Positions 43,408 through 53,720 of a stretch of DNA of 64,000 nt are shown one piece after another. The stretch lies in NCBI GenBank assembly GCA_014281115.1, contig JACONQ010000005.1:3968001-4032000 (forward strand), written 5' to 3'. The first letter of the stretch is position 1; the number at the start of each line of letters is the position of its first letter. The notes below the pieces were generated by a model that was not told the DNA's origin, did not search any database, and saw only the letters and a program-made list of their open reading frames with translations. The position numbers were made by a program, and so were the translations under genes. Origin of the DNA: Laburnicola sp. R22_1. Its lineage: Eukaryota > Ascomycota > Dothideomycetes > Pleosporales > Didymosphaeriaceae.

Positions 43408-45225
43408 TCAACAGTCGAGATAAAAATTACCAAAATCCAGCCCAAATAGGTCCTGCAAATCTTGCACATCAAGGTTTTCCATCCACGGGCTGCCCGGCGC
43501 TGCCGGATCATATTGACAAGAGTCAATGCCACTGTCTGGAAGAGTGTCTAGCTCCGTGAGACTGGAGCGTCCGTCACGAGGCGGCTGAAACACCGCCAAT
43601 GCCATCTTGTTCAGCGCGCGAAGCATAATTCTAGCGATCGGCCAGTGCCGACTGAACGACCTCAGCACCCCAAGGATCAACTTGACGCGATCGCTGTGCT
43701 GTTCTATGCAACGCCTGGAATTTCTAACATGAGCCGCGCTGATCGAAAGCTGGACAATAGCAGCGAGCGCCAATGGATAGATGAAGAAAGGGCTGTGTCT
43801 TTGAACTGGACACCGGAAGGCGGAAAGCATCGAAAGGGTTTTTGACGCATCGACCGCTTTGATGGAGTGCACATGCTGTCGCCTGCAGGAACATAAAAAG
43901 GTGCTGCTGGCCCCGGGTATAGGCGTGGTAGAAGCATCGGGAAACGCCAGATCGCCCCTGGGGAAGTGCAAGATGATGGTGGCATGCTGGATCACCACAT
44001 GTGCCTGGAACATGAGTTCGTCCAGCTCGCCGTAGGTGTCGACGATTTCTGGCTCTGATTTTGAGAATGGTAAGTGAAGTACAAACGCAGCAAGGGCATT
44101 GTCCACAGCCTGGACCTGGTCCTTCTGCACGCCGTGCGCTCTCGTGATGGTTAGCACTCGGCCCAGTAAACGGACGGCCTCGATCCGGTAGCTGAACGAT
44201 GAGAATGGCACTTCGTTATCCGCGAACACGCTGGCTTCGAAATCTCTCTTGGATGCTGGGATGGGTCGTAGGAGTTCGTTGCCGTAACCACTCTCCTCGC
44301 AAGGCAACATGACATCCGCGTTGATAGTGTAGGTCTTGAAGGAAGAGTTTCGCTGAAACGCAGCATTGCATCCGTCGGTGATGTACAACTCGTACCAAGT
44401 TCTCTGCAGGCTCTCCTCTTCTACCGGGTTGTTGTTTGCATGCGATCCGGCAAAGTCCCTGCGATGCATGCCCAGTTCCACAGCCTTCGTGATCGCCAGA
44501 TCGAGCATCTTTTGGCCCTCCTGGATCTCATTCCGACCAAGAAGCGTGATAGTATACAGAACTAGCGCTTGGACCATCGCTGAGGTGTTCTGCTCTCCTC
44601 TCTCGAGCTCACTTGCCACAGCTTCTCGCAACGTGTCGCTCTCGACGACCGGCGAGAAGTGGCTTCCTATAAATTCGACCGTGGCCTTTAAGAACCGTGG
44701 GTAACCGCGGTTCCAGTAGAGACTCTTCGGTACGAGAAGGGGATGGGCAGCGTGGAAATCGAGGTAGTACAAGTTGACCAAGTGCTCATTATCGGACCAC
44801 TGCAGGGGCTGCTCGTTTTCTTGGGGTAGTAATCCATCTAGCGATACTGGCAGCGCTGTCTGGATGTCGGGTATTTGATCGTGAGGTGCATGGACGGCTT
44901 CAATGGATCCTCCAGGGCTCGATATGCTGATTGGCGTCCACCTAGATAAGTCGGGGATGTAGTATGGCGACGTCCGAGTGTTGGTGGGCTCGGCGTTGGG
45001 CAGAGGTCTCTCTGCACATCCAAGTCTTCGACCACGTTTGGAGGGTGTATAGGCGCAGGGAACACCACGTGATGCGCAACGCGCGCAAGCAGGTCTGCCG
45101 CCGTCACACTTGAGGTGCGATTCCCGGCAGCCCAAACATGCTAACGATGTAGGTCGCCGGAGTGTTGGTGCACGTGACGGAGGCATGGAGAGTGGAACCT
45201 TTGCGCAAGCAAGAGCCCGATGCAA
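43408..45225 (-). CDS. Zn2Cys6 transcription factor with fungal-specific middle homology region
   Basis: Uninterrupted 605-codon frame. The binuclear cluster is C30-x2-C33-x6-C40-x6-C47-x2-C50-x6-C57 (ACLGCRESHLKC, then CARCASRGVPC), followed by a basic linker SKRGRR. The middle has the FHAAHPLLVPKS and AVELGMHRRDF segments of the fungal TF domain (PF04082). An in-frame ATG at residue 14 is an alternative start. It lies in the same orientation as the dioxygenase gene upstream and the transporter downstream, and is the natural candidate regulator of the sulfur cluster; such factors bind CGG/CCG pairs, and one lies in the dioxygenase-SQR promoter. No damage seen. Confidence 0.85.
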   Translation of the reverse strand: MHRALACAKVPLSMPPSRAPTLRRPTSLACLGCRESHLKCDGGRPACARCASRGVPCAYTPSKRGRRLGCAERPLPNAEPTNTRTSPYYIPDLSRWTPISISSPGGSIEAVHAPHDQIPDIQTALPVSLDGLLPQENEQPLQWSDNEHLVNLYYLDFHAAHPLLVPKSLYWNRGYPRFLKATVEFIGSHFSPVVESDTLREAVASELERGEQNTSAMVQALVLYTITLLGRNEIQEGQKMLDLAITKAVELGMHRRDFAGSHANNNPVEEESLQRTWYELYITDGCNAAFQRNSSFKTYTINADVMLPCEESGYGNELLRPIPASKRDFEASVFADNEVPFSSFSYRIEAVRLLGRVLTITRAHGVQKDQVQAVDNALAAFVLHLPFSKSEPEIVDTYGELDELMFQAHVVIQHATIILHFPRGDLAFPDASTTPIPGASSTFLCSCRRQHVHSIKAVDASKTLSMLSAFRCPVQRHSPFFIYPLALAAIVQLSISAAHVRNSRRCIEQHSDRVKLILGVLRSFSRHWPIARIMLRALNKMALAVFQPPRDGRSSLTELDTLPDSGIDSCQYDPAAPGSPWMENLDVQDLQDLFGLDFGNFYLDC

Positions 45226-45980
45226 AGAGAAAGGGTTGAAACCCCGATGTCCTGGCCATCATATACCCGATACCCGGCGTGTGACATTCGCGCAGCGTCG
45301 TGCAGAACGCATTGTTTGGGCCCTTGGACCGGAACAGGTCGAAGCCCAAAAAAGGAAAGGTCAAGACACAATCGCCGAGCTCCAAGACCCCGAACCGAAC
45401 TACGAGCCGCAGAGTGGGCACCGTCACCCCACGTGTCGACAGCACTCTGGCCTGGGGTAATTCTGCGTCAACACACCAGTTCGTCAACATGATAGCGTCA
45501 GCAAACGTCGTCAAGCCCTCATGAAATACCCGTCGGCAGGAGCGTATGCGCCGTGCAAAGACACCCAAACCGTTAATAGCGTCAACAAGCCCTTGAGCTT
45601 GCTCTTCGGGCTACCAGAAGTCCTAATAATCTCCTCAAGCGACGTGCTACGTTTATTTTGACGCTGAAGATAACCCCATGACGTGTTTCCGCCTCCGATG
45701 GATAACGTTACAGTGCATCCTCCAGGGCTGAGTACTTGGAATGCTCATCAGTGATCCCGCGAAGCTTGGCGCTCACTAGTTTTTAAACACGAGTATTGAA
45801 AATATTGTGATTGATCTGGAATTATATATTCGTAGCATCGAGGCATAATTCGGTATTCTATTAGACTGTTTGTGTTCTCTATGAGTCATGACAGATTCCC
45901 TCCGTTGCGCCGCAGAAACTGATCAATTTATGTTTCTTCACTCAACACGGTAAGCCCCGTATCCGAAATGTTCCGTCTGC
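45226..45980. other. Spacer between dioxygenase and regulator genes
   Basis: Promoter side of the regulator and 3' side of the dioxygenase. Several overlapping open frames on both strands lack recognisable motifs and are treated as chance. Confidence 0.4.
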
Positions 45981-47193
45981 TCACCATTCCGAGCCATTCA
46001 TCTTCAGTGGCAGATGAAGATAACGATGGCCCAGCGGCGTCGGTCGCGGAAGCCGTCCTGCACGAATGTTGATTTGCAAGGAAGGATTCAGCAATTTAGG
46101 CTCGGCCAAAGTCTCGTCCCTTCCTTTCCGTTGTGAGACGAACTCGTCTACCGTAATGTTTTGAGACAGATGCTTGTTCCGCTCCTTATGGTCCCGCACA
46201 GTTAAATACGGCACTGGTGCAATCCTGTCACCCGACGGGTAATCGTGGCCGGTCCAGACTCTGGTATGCTCAGGCAGCTCGAAAAGTTTATGCGCCGACT
46301 CCCACAGGCTTATGGCACTGCCACCTGGGAAGTCGCATCGGGCGCTGCCAATATCTGTGTGAAAGATGGAATCACCGCAGAAAACATTGTCTACAGGACT
46401 TTTAGCAAAAGCTTGGTACAACCGCAGTTCTGTTGGGCTTACCTCCAATCTTGTAGCCAATGTGGTCAGGTGTGTGCCCAGGAAGATGGATGACGGTACC
46501 ATATAATTCGCCAAACGAGAATACTTCGTGGTCATCGAACAATTCATCGAAAACGCCGTCATACTCTTCGACTGGGATTCCATATCTCTTCCCAAACAAC
46601 TCCTGAACTTGTCTGATGCGCTTTCCAATACATATTGACGGTCTGTGGCCCTGCTGTTTTGCAATCTGCTGCTGAAGATACGAAGCAGCTGTCAGGTGGT
46701 CTGCGTGCGCATGTGTCTCCAGGATCTTGTTGACCTTGTAGCTGTTCTCTGAGATGAGGTTGAGTAGGGTGTCGCCAGTCTGAGTGCTGATGCTTTGCGT
46801 GGCTGGGTCGTAGTCCAGTACTGAATCGATAACAACGGCTTGTAACGTTGACGGATCAGCGACCACGTACTGCCATGTTCCGGTTCTTTCTTCGTACAAA
46901 CTGTGGATGGTAGGATTTTGCAAGGAGTTGGGAGCTGGCTGTGCGTCAATGTTGGCCTTGGTGGGGACCGAACATTTTTGGCTGTCTCGAGTGGACGCCA
47001 ATGCAGCCATTGATACCGCAGACCGAGACTGAAGGGTAGGTGGTGTATTCAGGATCTTGTCGTGTGCTTGTGGTTGAGAACACAGACTGTGAGCCCTAGT
47101 ACTGGCGAAATATGAAGTTCGGGGGGCAGTTGACAAAGCGCGAATGGAGTGTCTTGTCGGATTTACGGGTCTCAGAATAGATTGCGTATTCAT
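45981..47193 (-). CDS. Persulfide dioxygenase, ETHE1-like metallo-beta-lactamase fold
   Basis: Exons 46443-47193 and 45981-46390 flank a 52-nt intron (GTAAGC...GTAG) and give 386 aa. Splicing restores GYKIG-DNVFCGDSIFHTDIG. Metal ligands are visible: HAHADH (161-166), H240 in LPGHT and D257 in CGDS, plus GHDYP later. These are the ETHE1/Blh non-haem iron site that oxidises glutathione persulfide to sulfite. The first ~40 residues are Arg/Ser-rich without acids, a likely mitochondrial presequence. Residues ~41-95 are a linker longer than usual. Divergent from the SQR gene with 237 bp between, so probably co-regulated. Intact. Confidence 0.88.
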
Positions 47194-47430
47194 CTTCTTG
47201 CAGAGTGATAAGTATTCTGGCCTTCGCCGACTCGGGATCGATCTGATTGGCCGACGTTTCGGAGGTCAACCGAGTAAGAAATGGTCGGCGACCTGCCAAC
47301 CCATGAATAGATTAAAACCTCGAGATGCTTGACTATCCGTTAATTATTATCCATTGATTGGATTATACCAGTTTGATCGTTATTCGCAACTGCATTGCAC
47401 AGGCGCTGGTCTTTACACAATCAACTTTCT
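47194..47430. promoter_or_regulatory. Shared divergent promoter of dioxygenase and SQR genes
   Basis: Only 237 bp separate the two start codons. The interval escaped the mutation that hit the SQR gene and contains a CGG-N7-CCG pair at 47260-47272, the kind of inverted half-sites bound by Zn2Cys6 dimers. Binding by the regulator at 43408-45225 is inference. Confidence 0.5.
47260..47272. promoter_or_regulatory. Candidate Zn2Cys6 site CGG-N7-CCG
   Basis: CGGAGGTCAACCG forms an inverted CGG/CCG pair midway between the divergent starts. Such pairs also occur by chance; there is no independent evidence for occupancy. Confidence 0.3.
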
Positions 47431-48903
47431 ATGCATCCCTCCTTACGATCCATTCACGGTCTCGCGACCGCACACCCCGTGAGAAATGCTACCCGCAGTC
47501 ACAGGATCGTAGTGGTGGGTGGTGGTTCCGCCGGTATAGCTTTGAGCTATCAACTCCTCCGAAAAGGCAACTTTGCGCAAGACGACATCGCTGTTATTAA
47601 CCTAGCAACCTAGTATTATTATTAGCTAGGTTAGACCCTTATTAGCGGCGGTCTTGAGAAAAAGGAGGATCTATATCGATTGTTGCAAAGCTTAATAAAT
47701 ACAAAATTTAAATTCTACAATACTATAGTTAGCGCTTTTGCCCCTAAGCAAAATTATGTTACTCTTAGAGACGGCGATAGGATTAGCTACAAACACCTTG
47801 TTGTTGTACTAGGTATTAAGGTTAATACTAATAGTGTTAAGGGCTTGTCTAAAGCGCTCGCTAACTAAGACGTACTAGTCTCTTTAATTTATTAGTACAA
47901 TACCTGCAATAAGGCCTTCCGCACTATCTAAAAACTTAATAGAGGTATTATACTCTTTACCTAGCCTGCTAGTATTATAAAATGCGCTAGCACACCCTAA
48001 AAAATTATGTGGCTTATACTAGACTACTAGAAACGAGCTGGCCTCTACAACGCGAGTGGGAAATCAGCAATTAATATTTCCTTTGCTACTGGCATGTCTA
48101 CTATATTCGGCGTACCCAAATATACTACTAAGTTTAATAAGCTTTAGATAGAAAGAGGCGTGAAAGGGCTATTTAAACATAACCTTGTCGCTATAGAGGG
48201 CAACACGGCGATATTTGCTTAGCCTAGGAAAGGCGAGCTTAAAAAGCACTTTAATTATCTGTATGTTTTCCCAAAGAATTAGCTATATATATTTGTTAAG
48301 AATAGTGCGCTTACAAATAAGGTAGGCTTTATTAATATTAAATATATAACTACGCGCTATAAATTGTACCCTAATATATAGTCTATTAGTAACACACCTA
48401 GTTTGCCTACCTCTAAGACTATGGCTGCGATAATGTTATAGGCACTAGTTCTAGTTTTAAATCTTATATAAGTAATATAAGAAGAAGACCTAGTGTTATT
48501 CTATAATAAATATATATTATATTATACTTATAATATATAAGTATAAAGTTATTACTAATATATACACGGGCATAGTGCACTTAACTAATATTACGTGATA
48601 AGTTACGTTACTGATGACTAAGCGTACACGCTTACTATGGCCGGCTAACGTCCCTCTTGGTGAGAAAAGCCAAAGGAAAACACACATATAATATGTCTGC
48701 TTCTGGTAGGTAATAAGGAAGTTCTTCTTGCTAAGTTTAAGTATAGTGGACAGCTAAAAGAAACCTTTAGTTAGATGTTTAGTATAGATTAAGGTGTTCC
48801 GCGCAGGGCATTTTACTATTTAAAGAAGGACTTTTTCCCTTAGGTGTATGGAAAGTTCCATGTGAACGGCACCTGGGCTGGGCCGAAGGGCTTTACCTGG
48901 TGA
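47431..48903 (+). pseudogene. Sulfide:quinone oxidoreductase (SQR), inactivated by RIP-type mutation
   Basis: The N-terminus from ATG 47431 is undamaged: presequence-like residues, then RIVVVGGGSAGIALSYQLL, the FAD-binding glycine motif. From about 47600 the frame contains many stops; the first cluster, TAG at 47611, 47623 and 47632, falls where the family has Trp, Gln and Trp. Downstream parts still read as SQR (FATGMSTIFGVPKYT, FNKLQIERGVKGLF, LVAIEGNTAIFA, SLPTSKT), and the C-terminus resumes near 48697 (NKEVLLAKFKYSG, GVPRRAFYYLKKDFFP, ending FTW at 48903) after what looks like a degraded intron. SQR oxidises sulfide in the mitochondrial inner membrane and would feed persulfide to the adjacent dioxygenase. 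Confidence 0.85.
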
Positions 48904-49194
48904 TGCCGCGAGTGGATATATTATAGATTTACCATAGCGAAATGACTGCAACGCTTGAAATTAATTAATGTGCGTTCGGAGATGGTGCAGTGCGGTGCGA
49001 GAGCGCATCGGCATCTACACTAACGGGAGACGCCAAATATCTGTCCCAGAACCCGTAGAGCCCGATAGCCCCAACGCCAAATATCATTTTAATAACGAGG
49101 CGTGTTGGTACAATCCTGCCGCTGTCTTCAATACTACTGCATTCACCAGCCCCAGTCGACCTCGACAAGTGCATCGTCCCAGCCGTACACCGAC
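48904..49194. other. Interval between SQR pseudogene and DUF1275 gene
   Basis: Normal composition, no gene recognised; presumably the promoter of the DUF1275 gene. Confidence 0.4.
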
Positions 49195-50013
49195 ATGAGC
49201 AATGATGCCACTTTTCTGCCTCGGGCGTATACCTCTTCCGATCAAGTTCGAGAAACTACTACCACTCACCGATTGAGCACATACCTCGAAGAGCCCTTGT
49301 GCTTAACTTCCCGGCTTCTTGAGCTCGAACTTTTTATCTTCGCCCTTGCTATCGGAATCCAGGACGGTATCTCCTTCCCGGACTTTCATTGCTTTGCCTC
49401 GAATCAGACAGGCAACACAGTCCTGTTCGCGGTGGGCGTCTTGCTCGATGATTCTAGCGGCAGCGGCACCCCCATGTTTGCGATATCCACTATCGCAGTC
49501 TCGTTATCGTTCTTTATTATCGGCGTCTTCGTCACTGGCCAAATTGCAAATTGGTTCGCCATCAGCCGAACACGCGGCTGGCTCTTTTTCTCCAGCTTAG
49601 GCCAAACAGCGCTGGTCATCATCGCAGGCGCACTCCAGTGGCAGTATACCGGGCTTGTTGGTCCGGACACGAAACTTGGTCGCATCATTGTCGGGTTACT
49701 AGCATTCTCGTCGGGCTCACAGGTGGCCGTTGTGCGGGGACTTAAGATTACGGACATTACGACCGCTATGGCGACAGCGGCTTACATTGACATTTTCATC
49801 GACCCGAGATTGTTCGCGGGGCTGACTGAGAACCGGGGAAGGAACAGGAGGGTGGTTTTCTTGCTTATGCTTGTCGTGGGGAGCTTTGTAGGCGCAGGAG
49901 TAGGAAAGGCAGCGAACCTCGGAGTAGCAGTGCTGGTATCTGGGGGTATTAAGGTCGTTGTTAGTGTGATGTTCTTGTTCAACAGAAAAGAGACCGATCA
50001 GGAGGCAAAGTAG
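49195..50013 (+). CDS. DUF1275 (YoaK-like) membrane protein
   Basis: A 272-aa frame from ATG 49195, no intron needed. The family signature GIQDGISFPDF followed by FASNQTGN (TGN ~72-74) is present, and about six hydrophobic segments follow (for example ISTIAVSLSFFIIGVFV and VVFLLMLVVGSFVGAGVG). The start was chosen at MSND because upstream residues lack family similarity. Function of DUF1275 is not established; presence beside the sulfur genes suggests transport or membrane support of the pathway (inference). Undamaged despite lying between the mutated SQR and the AT-rich block. Confidence 0.85.
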   Translation: MSNDATFLPRAYTSSDQVRETTTTHRLSTYLEEPLCLTSRLLELELFIFALAIGIQDGISFPDFHCFASNQTGNTVLFAVGVLLDDSSGSGTPMFAISTIAVSLSFFIIGVFVTGQIANWFAISRTRGWLFFSSLGQTALVIIAGALQWQYTGLVGPDTKLGRIIVGLLAFSSGSQVAVVRGLKITDITTAMATAAYIDIFIDPRLFAGLTENRGRNRRVVFLLMLVVGSFVGAGVGKAANLGVAVLVSGGIKVVVSVMFLFNRKETDQEAK

Positions 50014-50536
50014 AGATGCAATATGGCACATCGGGTACAACACCCTCCCATCTCTGTGTATAAATGTAGGTTTTCAACGATCGTCCTTCGGTCTTATAAT
50101 GCGTGCTCACCCACACCGTTGCAGGTTCCTTAAAGAGAAAGGCAATCACATGAAAGAAGCTTCTAACATCCAAACCAAGATGCTGGGTCAAACTTAATGA
50201 ACTAGCAGCCAAGACATTGCCGTCGGCGGTGCTAGAACATATTCCAGTGAACCGCAATCGATACCCTTTGCATTGCCGTGAAGGAGCTTCAGATGTGTAA
50301 GTAAACGAAGCTCCGAGATTTGCTGTGTGTTGAGGATACATAAGAGAACAATAAAGGCAAGCCAACTCTTAGGAACTATTGTGATATTATAGAAACCACA
50401 TGCTGTTGCTTGTCGAGTTCGCATAGTAAGTCTTCTCCTAACAGCCCACTAATAGGGCTTCTCAATAACATAACTGCCCCTCTACCCCGCCAAAACGCTA
50501 GAGAAGACAGTATAGTATAGTTTCGCAAGGGAGGTT
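50014..50536. other. Transition from the gene island to the AT-rich block
   Basis: A minus-strand open frame overlapping the end of the DUF1275 gene is not convincing. Composition drops to AT-rich near 50600. Confidence 0.4.
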
Positions 50537-50541
50537 AAAGA

Positions 50542-50661
50542 TGTTAAAGATAAGGTAAGCTTAGGCTAGGTTATGTAAGTAGGTACCCGAAATGTATATA
50601 AAGGAGTCCTCCCTAGCTTTAGAATAATTAACCCTTTTTATTAATTATATAGTTTTTAAAA
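50542..50661 (+). repeat. 5' LTR of copia-4
   Basis: About 120 bp, aligned to 57637-57756 (shared AGTAGGTACC and TATATA segments), with transition differences. Confidence 0.8.
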
Positions 50662-52738
50662 AGTTATAAGCCTAGCGCTTCTAGCGTATATAACTTAATA
50701 ACTAAGTTAATATATAAGAATTAAGTTTAATTCTTTATATAATTACTTTAATACTATATAAAGTAGTACTTATATATTACCTATAATTATCTTAAAAAAG
50801 TTTAACTACTTTATACTCTTTCGCCCTTTATATAAAAGATAAGTTAATAATATAATATAAAACTAGCTAATATAGGTTAAAAGTCCTAATTAGGGCTATA
50901 TAGTACCCTAATCTATAAGTAACTAACTACTAAAAAATATTAAAAATTAGAAGTTATATTTTAACACGCTAATATAAAAAGGCTTATTTAGTTAAAACAG
51001 CCTCTTTAAAGCGCTATAAAAAATATTAGTTATTTTAGAAATATTATAAGGTGCCTATTTTATATAGATTACTAATTAGATGTTTAAACACCACCTTTTT
51101 AAACTTAATAAACTAAAAATAGCTAAGGAAAAAAGAAAAAATTCTTTATTAGCTATAAAAAAGCTATTTACTTAAGTGTTTTTCTAGTTTAGTATATAAA
51201 TTCTTTACACTAAAAGTATAAAGTAGTATTAGTTAAGGGCGGGCCTAGTAGTAGCTAAAAGCACGCTTTTAGTAGTGTTTTTATAAAAGTAAAGTAATAG
51301 TTAAAGCTATAGAAGTTTAAATTAATAACTATTATACATTAGCTAATTACAGGCGTAATATTATAAGGTAAGTTAAGAAGGTAATATTTTTATATATTAT
51401 TAGGCTACGTAATAGTAAGGGTATAAAGCTAATTAGAAACTAGCGCGCCCTCTACTAACTTATTAATAGGAACTAATAAATTAATTTTTTAACACTATTC
51501 TATAGTATTAGCAATAGTTAAAAGAAAGTATATTAAAGCTTATTTAGAATTTTATTATTAACCTTAATAAATCTTCTTAAATATAGTGTTAAATAAAATA
51601 CTAGTATATCTACTAAGTTACTTTTAACACTAGTCTATATTAACTACTAAATTACTTATAAAAACATAAAAGTATTAAACTAATAGGACTAGAACTAGAA
51701 TATCTAAGAACTTAGATAGTAACCCTAAATAATAGAGTATTTTAAATTTTATTTTTTTACTTTTACTAACTACTTATTACTATAAAGCTATTAAAAACCT
51801 TATATTAAACGCTAACACAAATAATATAAACAATAATAATAATAATAATAATAATAATCTTAATACAATAAATACTTTAAGCTAATAAAACGCTGCTAAT
51901 AAGTAGTAATAAGCTAAAAACTTAGGAACTACGAATCTAGCGGGCACTGCTATTGCGTCTACTAACGCTTTTAACTTAATAATTCTTAAATAGAGGTTGT
52001 ATAATAATAGAAGTATCTTATATAAATATAATAACTATAGCTACTAGCTTCTTTACTATAGGCAGCTTTACTACTTTTATCTTAAAAAAGATTATAGATT
52101 TAACAACTAGAATTTAATAAAAAGGTACTAGTATTGCTTATTTTAATATAAAAACTACTATAATAATTATTAATAGAAAGGGCTAGTCTAAACTTAAAGG
52201 CCTATTAAAATACGCTAACTAGGCAAATAAACTCTATTTAGCTCCTTTTTTATAGCACCATTTTAGCAAAAATATTATTAAAAGTATAGTACTTAAGAAT
52301 ACTATACTAGCTATAAATTTTTTATAAATAACACTTACTACTACTATTAAGCCCTTTCTTTAAAGTAAGAATTACCTATAGATAATATTTAAAAAGCTAA
52401 AAGTATACTAACTTACTAGAAGTGTACACTTTACTAGCCTATTTTAGTATTTTTTAACAGTTAAATTTAATAACTTTATTAATATTATTAGTTACTATAA
52501 TAAGCTTAATGCGATTTAAAATAGCTTCTATTAAGTTAATATAAGGTATATTTTACTACCCTAGCTAATCAACCTTTAGTTTCTTAACAATCTAGATAAC
52601 GCTTTTAAAAATAGAGTAAGTAACTATTATAACAACGCTATACTTGTCCTTTTAGATAATCCCTTTAAGTTTAATTTTTTTACTATTAATATTATTATAA
52701 AAGAATACTATAACTTATCTATAGTTAAAATATAAATA

Positions 52739-53720
52739 TAGTGGGGTAACAAAAAAGTAATTTTTTAATACCCTTTTTAAAATGTAATACCTTACCTATT
52801 TTATAATTGAAAAATTATAGGATTTTTATATATAATAGGAGAGATTATTTAGTCTAATAAGGTCTGCTTATGTAATGGTTACTAATTAGCGTAAAGGAGA
52901 TTTTTAGCCTTAAACATAAGGATTTTAAAAAGCAAAAGTTAAAAATTAAAAAGCTTTTTTACTAGGATATAAAATCTATTCATAGTTTAATATAGTCTAG
53001 TTATTAATAGAATCTATCCATATATAAATTTTTAGTATAGGTTATTTCCTAAAATTACTTTTAATATTTAATTATTTACTTTTTCTATTTTTAGCTATAT
53101 AATTTTTGTTTTATAATCTAATTAAGTATAAATAGTATTACCTAATAGCTAAAAGGCTAATAAACATTATAAATGTAGAAAAATTATAGTATTAAAGTTA
53201 TTTTTAATATAGTATTTAAACTTATATTTTCTACATAGTTTAAGGCCCTATAACTTTTCTATTACGTAATCATATACTCTATAAGTTTAATATAAGGTTA
53301 TTTACTAGGTAACCTAAGTATGTACAAATTTATAGCTTAATAGCTATAGTTGTTTAAGTATACTTTTAGTAGGAAAAAATAAAAACCTTAGATAAAAAAT
53401 ATTTAGAAAGACAACCTATACTAAAAATTTAATATAATACTATACTAAACTATAGTACTTTTATATATAAACAATACCTTTTTTATATTTTTAAAAATAA
53501 GTTATAGAGGTTTTAAAATAGAGATTTTAAAACCCCTATGTTTAGGTTCCTCTATATACCTAGTCTATAATTACTAAGCAAAATTTTAATAGATTACCTA
53601 AACTACTATATTTTACCTATAATATATAAAAATTAAAATTTTAATAATTAGTTAAATAAAAAAGTTATAAGCTTTAGAAAAGAGTTAAAAAAACATTACT
53701 CTTTTTTTGTCACCCCACTG
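52739..53720. mobile_element. Non-autonomous TIR element inserted in copia-4
   Basis: Inverted ends TAGTGGGGTAACAAAAAA (left) and, in reverse complement, CAGTGGGGTGACAAAAAA (right) are flanked by TA at 52737-52738 and 53721-53722, the Tc1/mariner target pattern. At 982 bp with no readable gene, it is a deletion derivative or MITE, RIP-degraded with its host. Confidence 0.75.

Noticed and set aside
49979..50365. 128-codon minus-strand frame after the DUF1275 gene
   Set aside because: No recognisable domain, overlaps the 3' end of a convincing gene and has no splice context.
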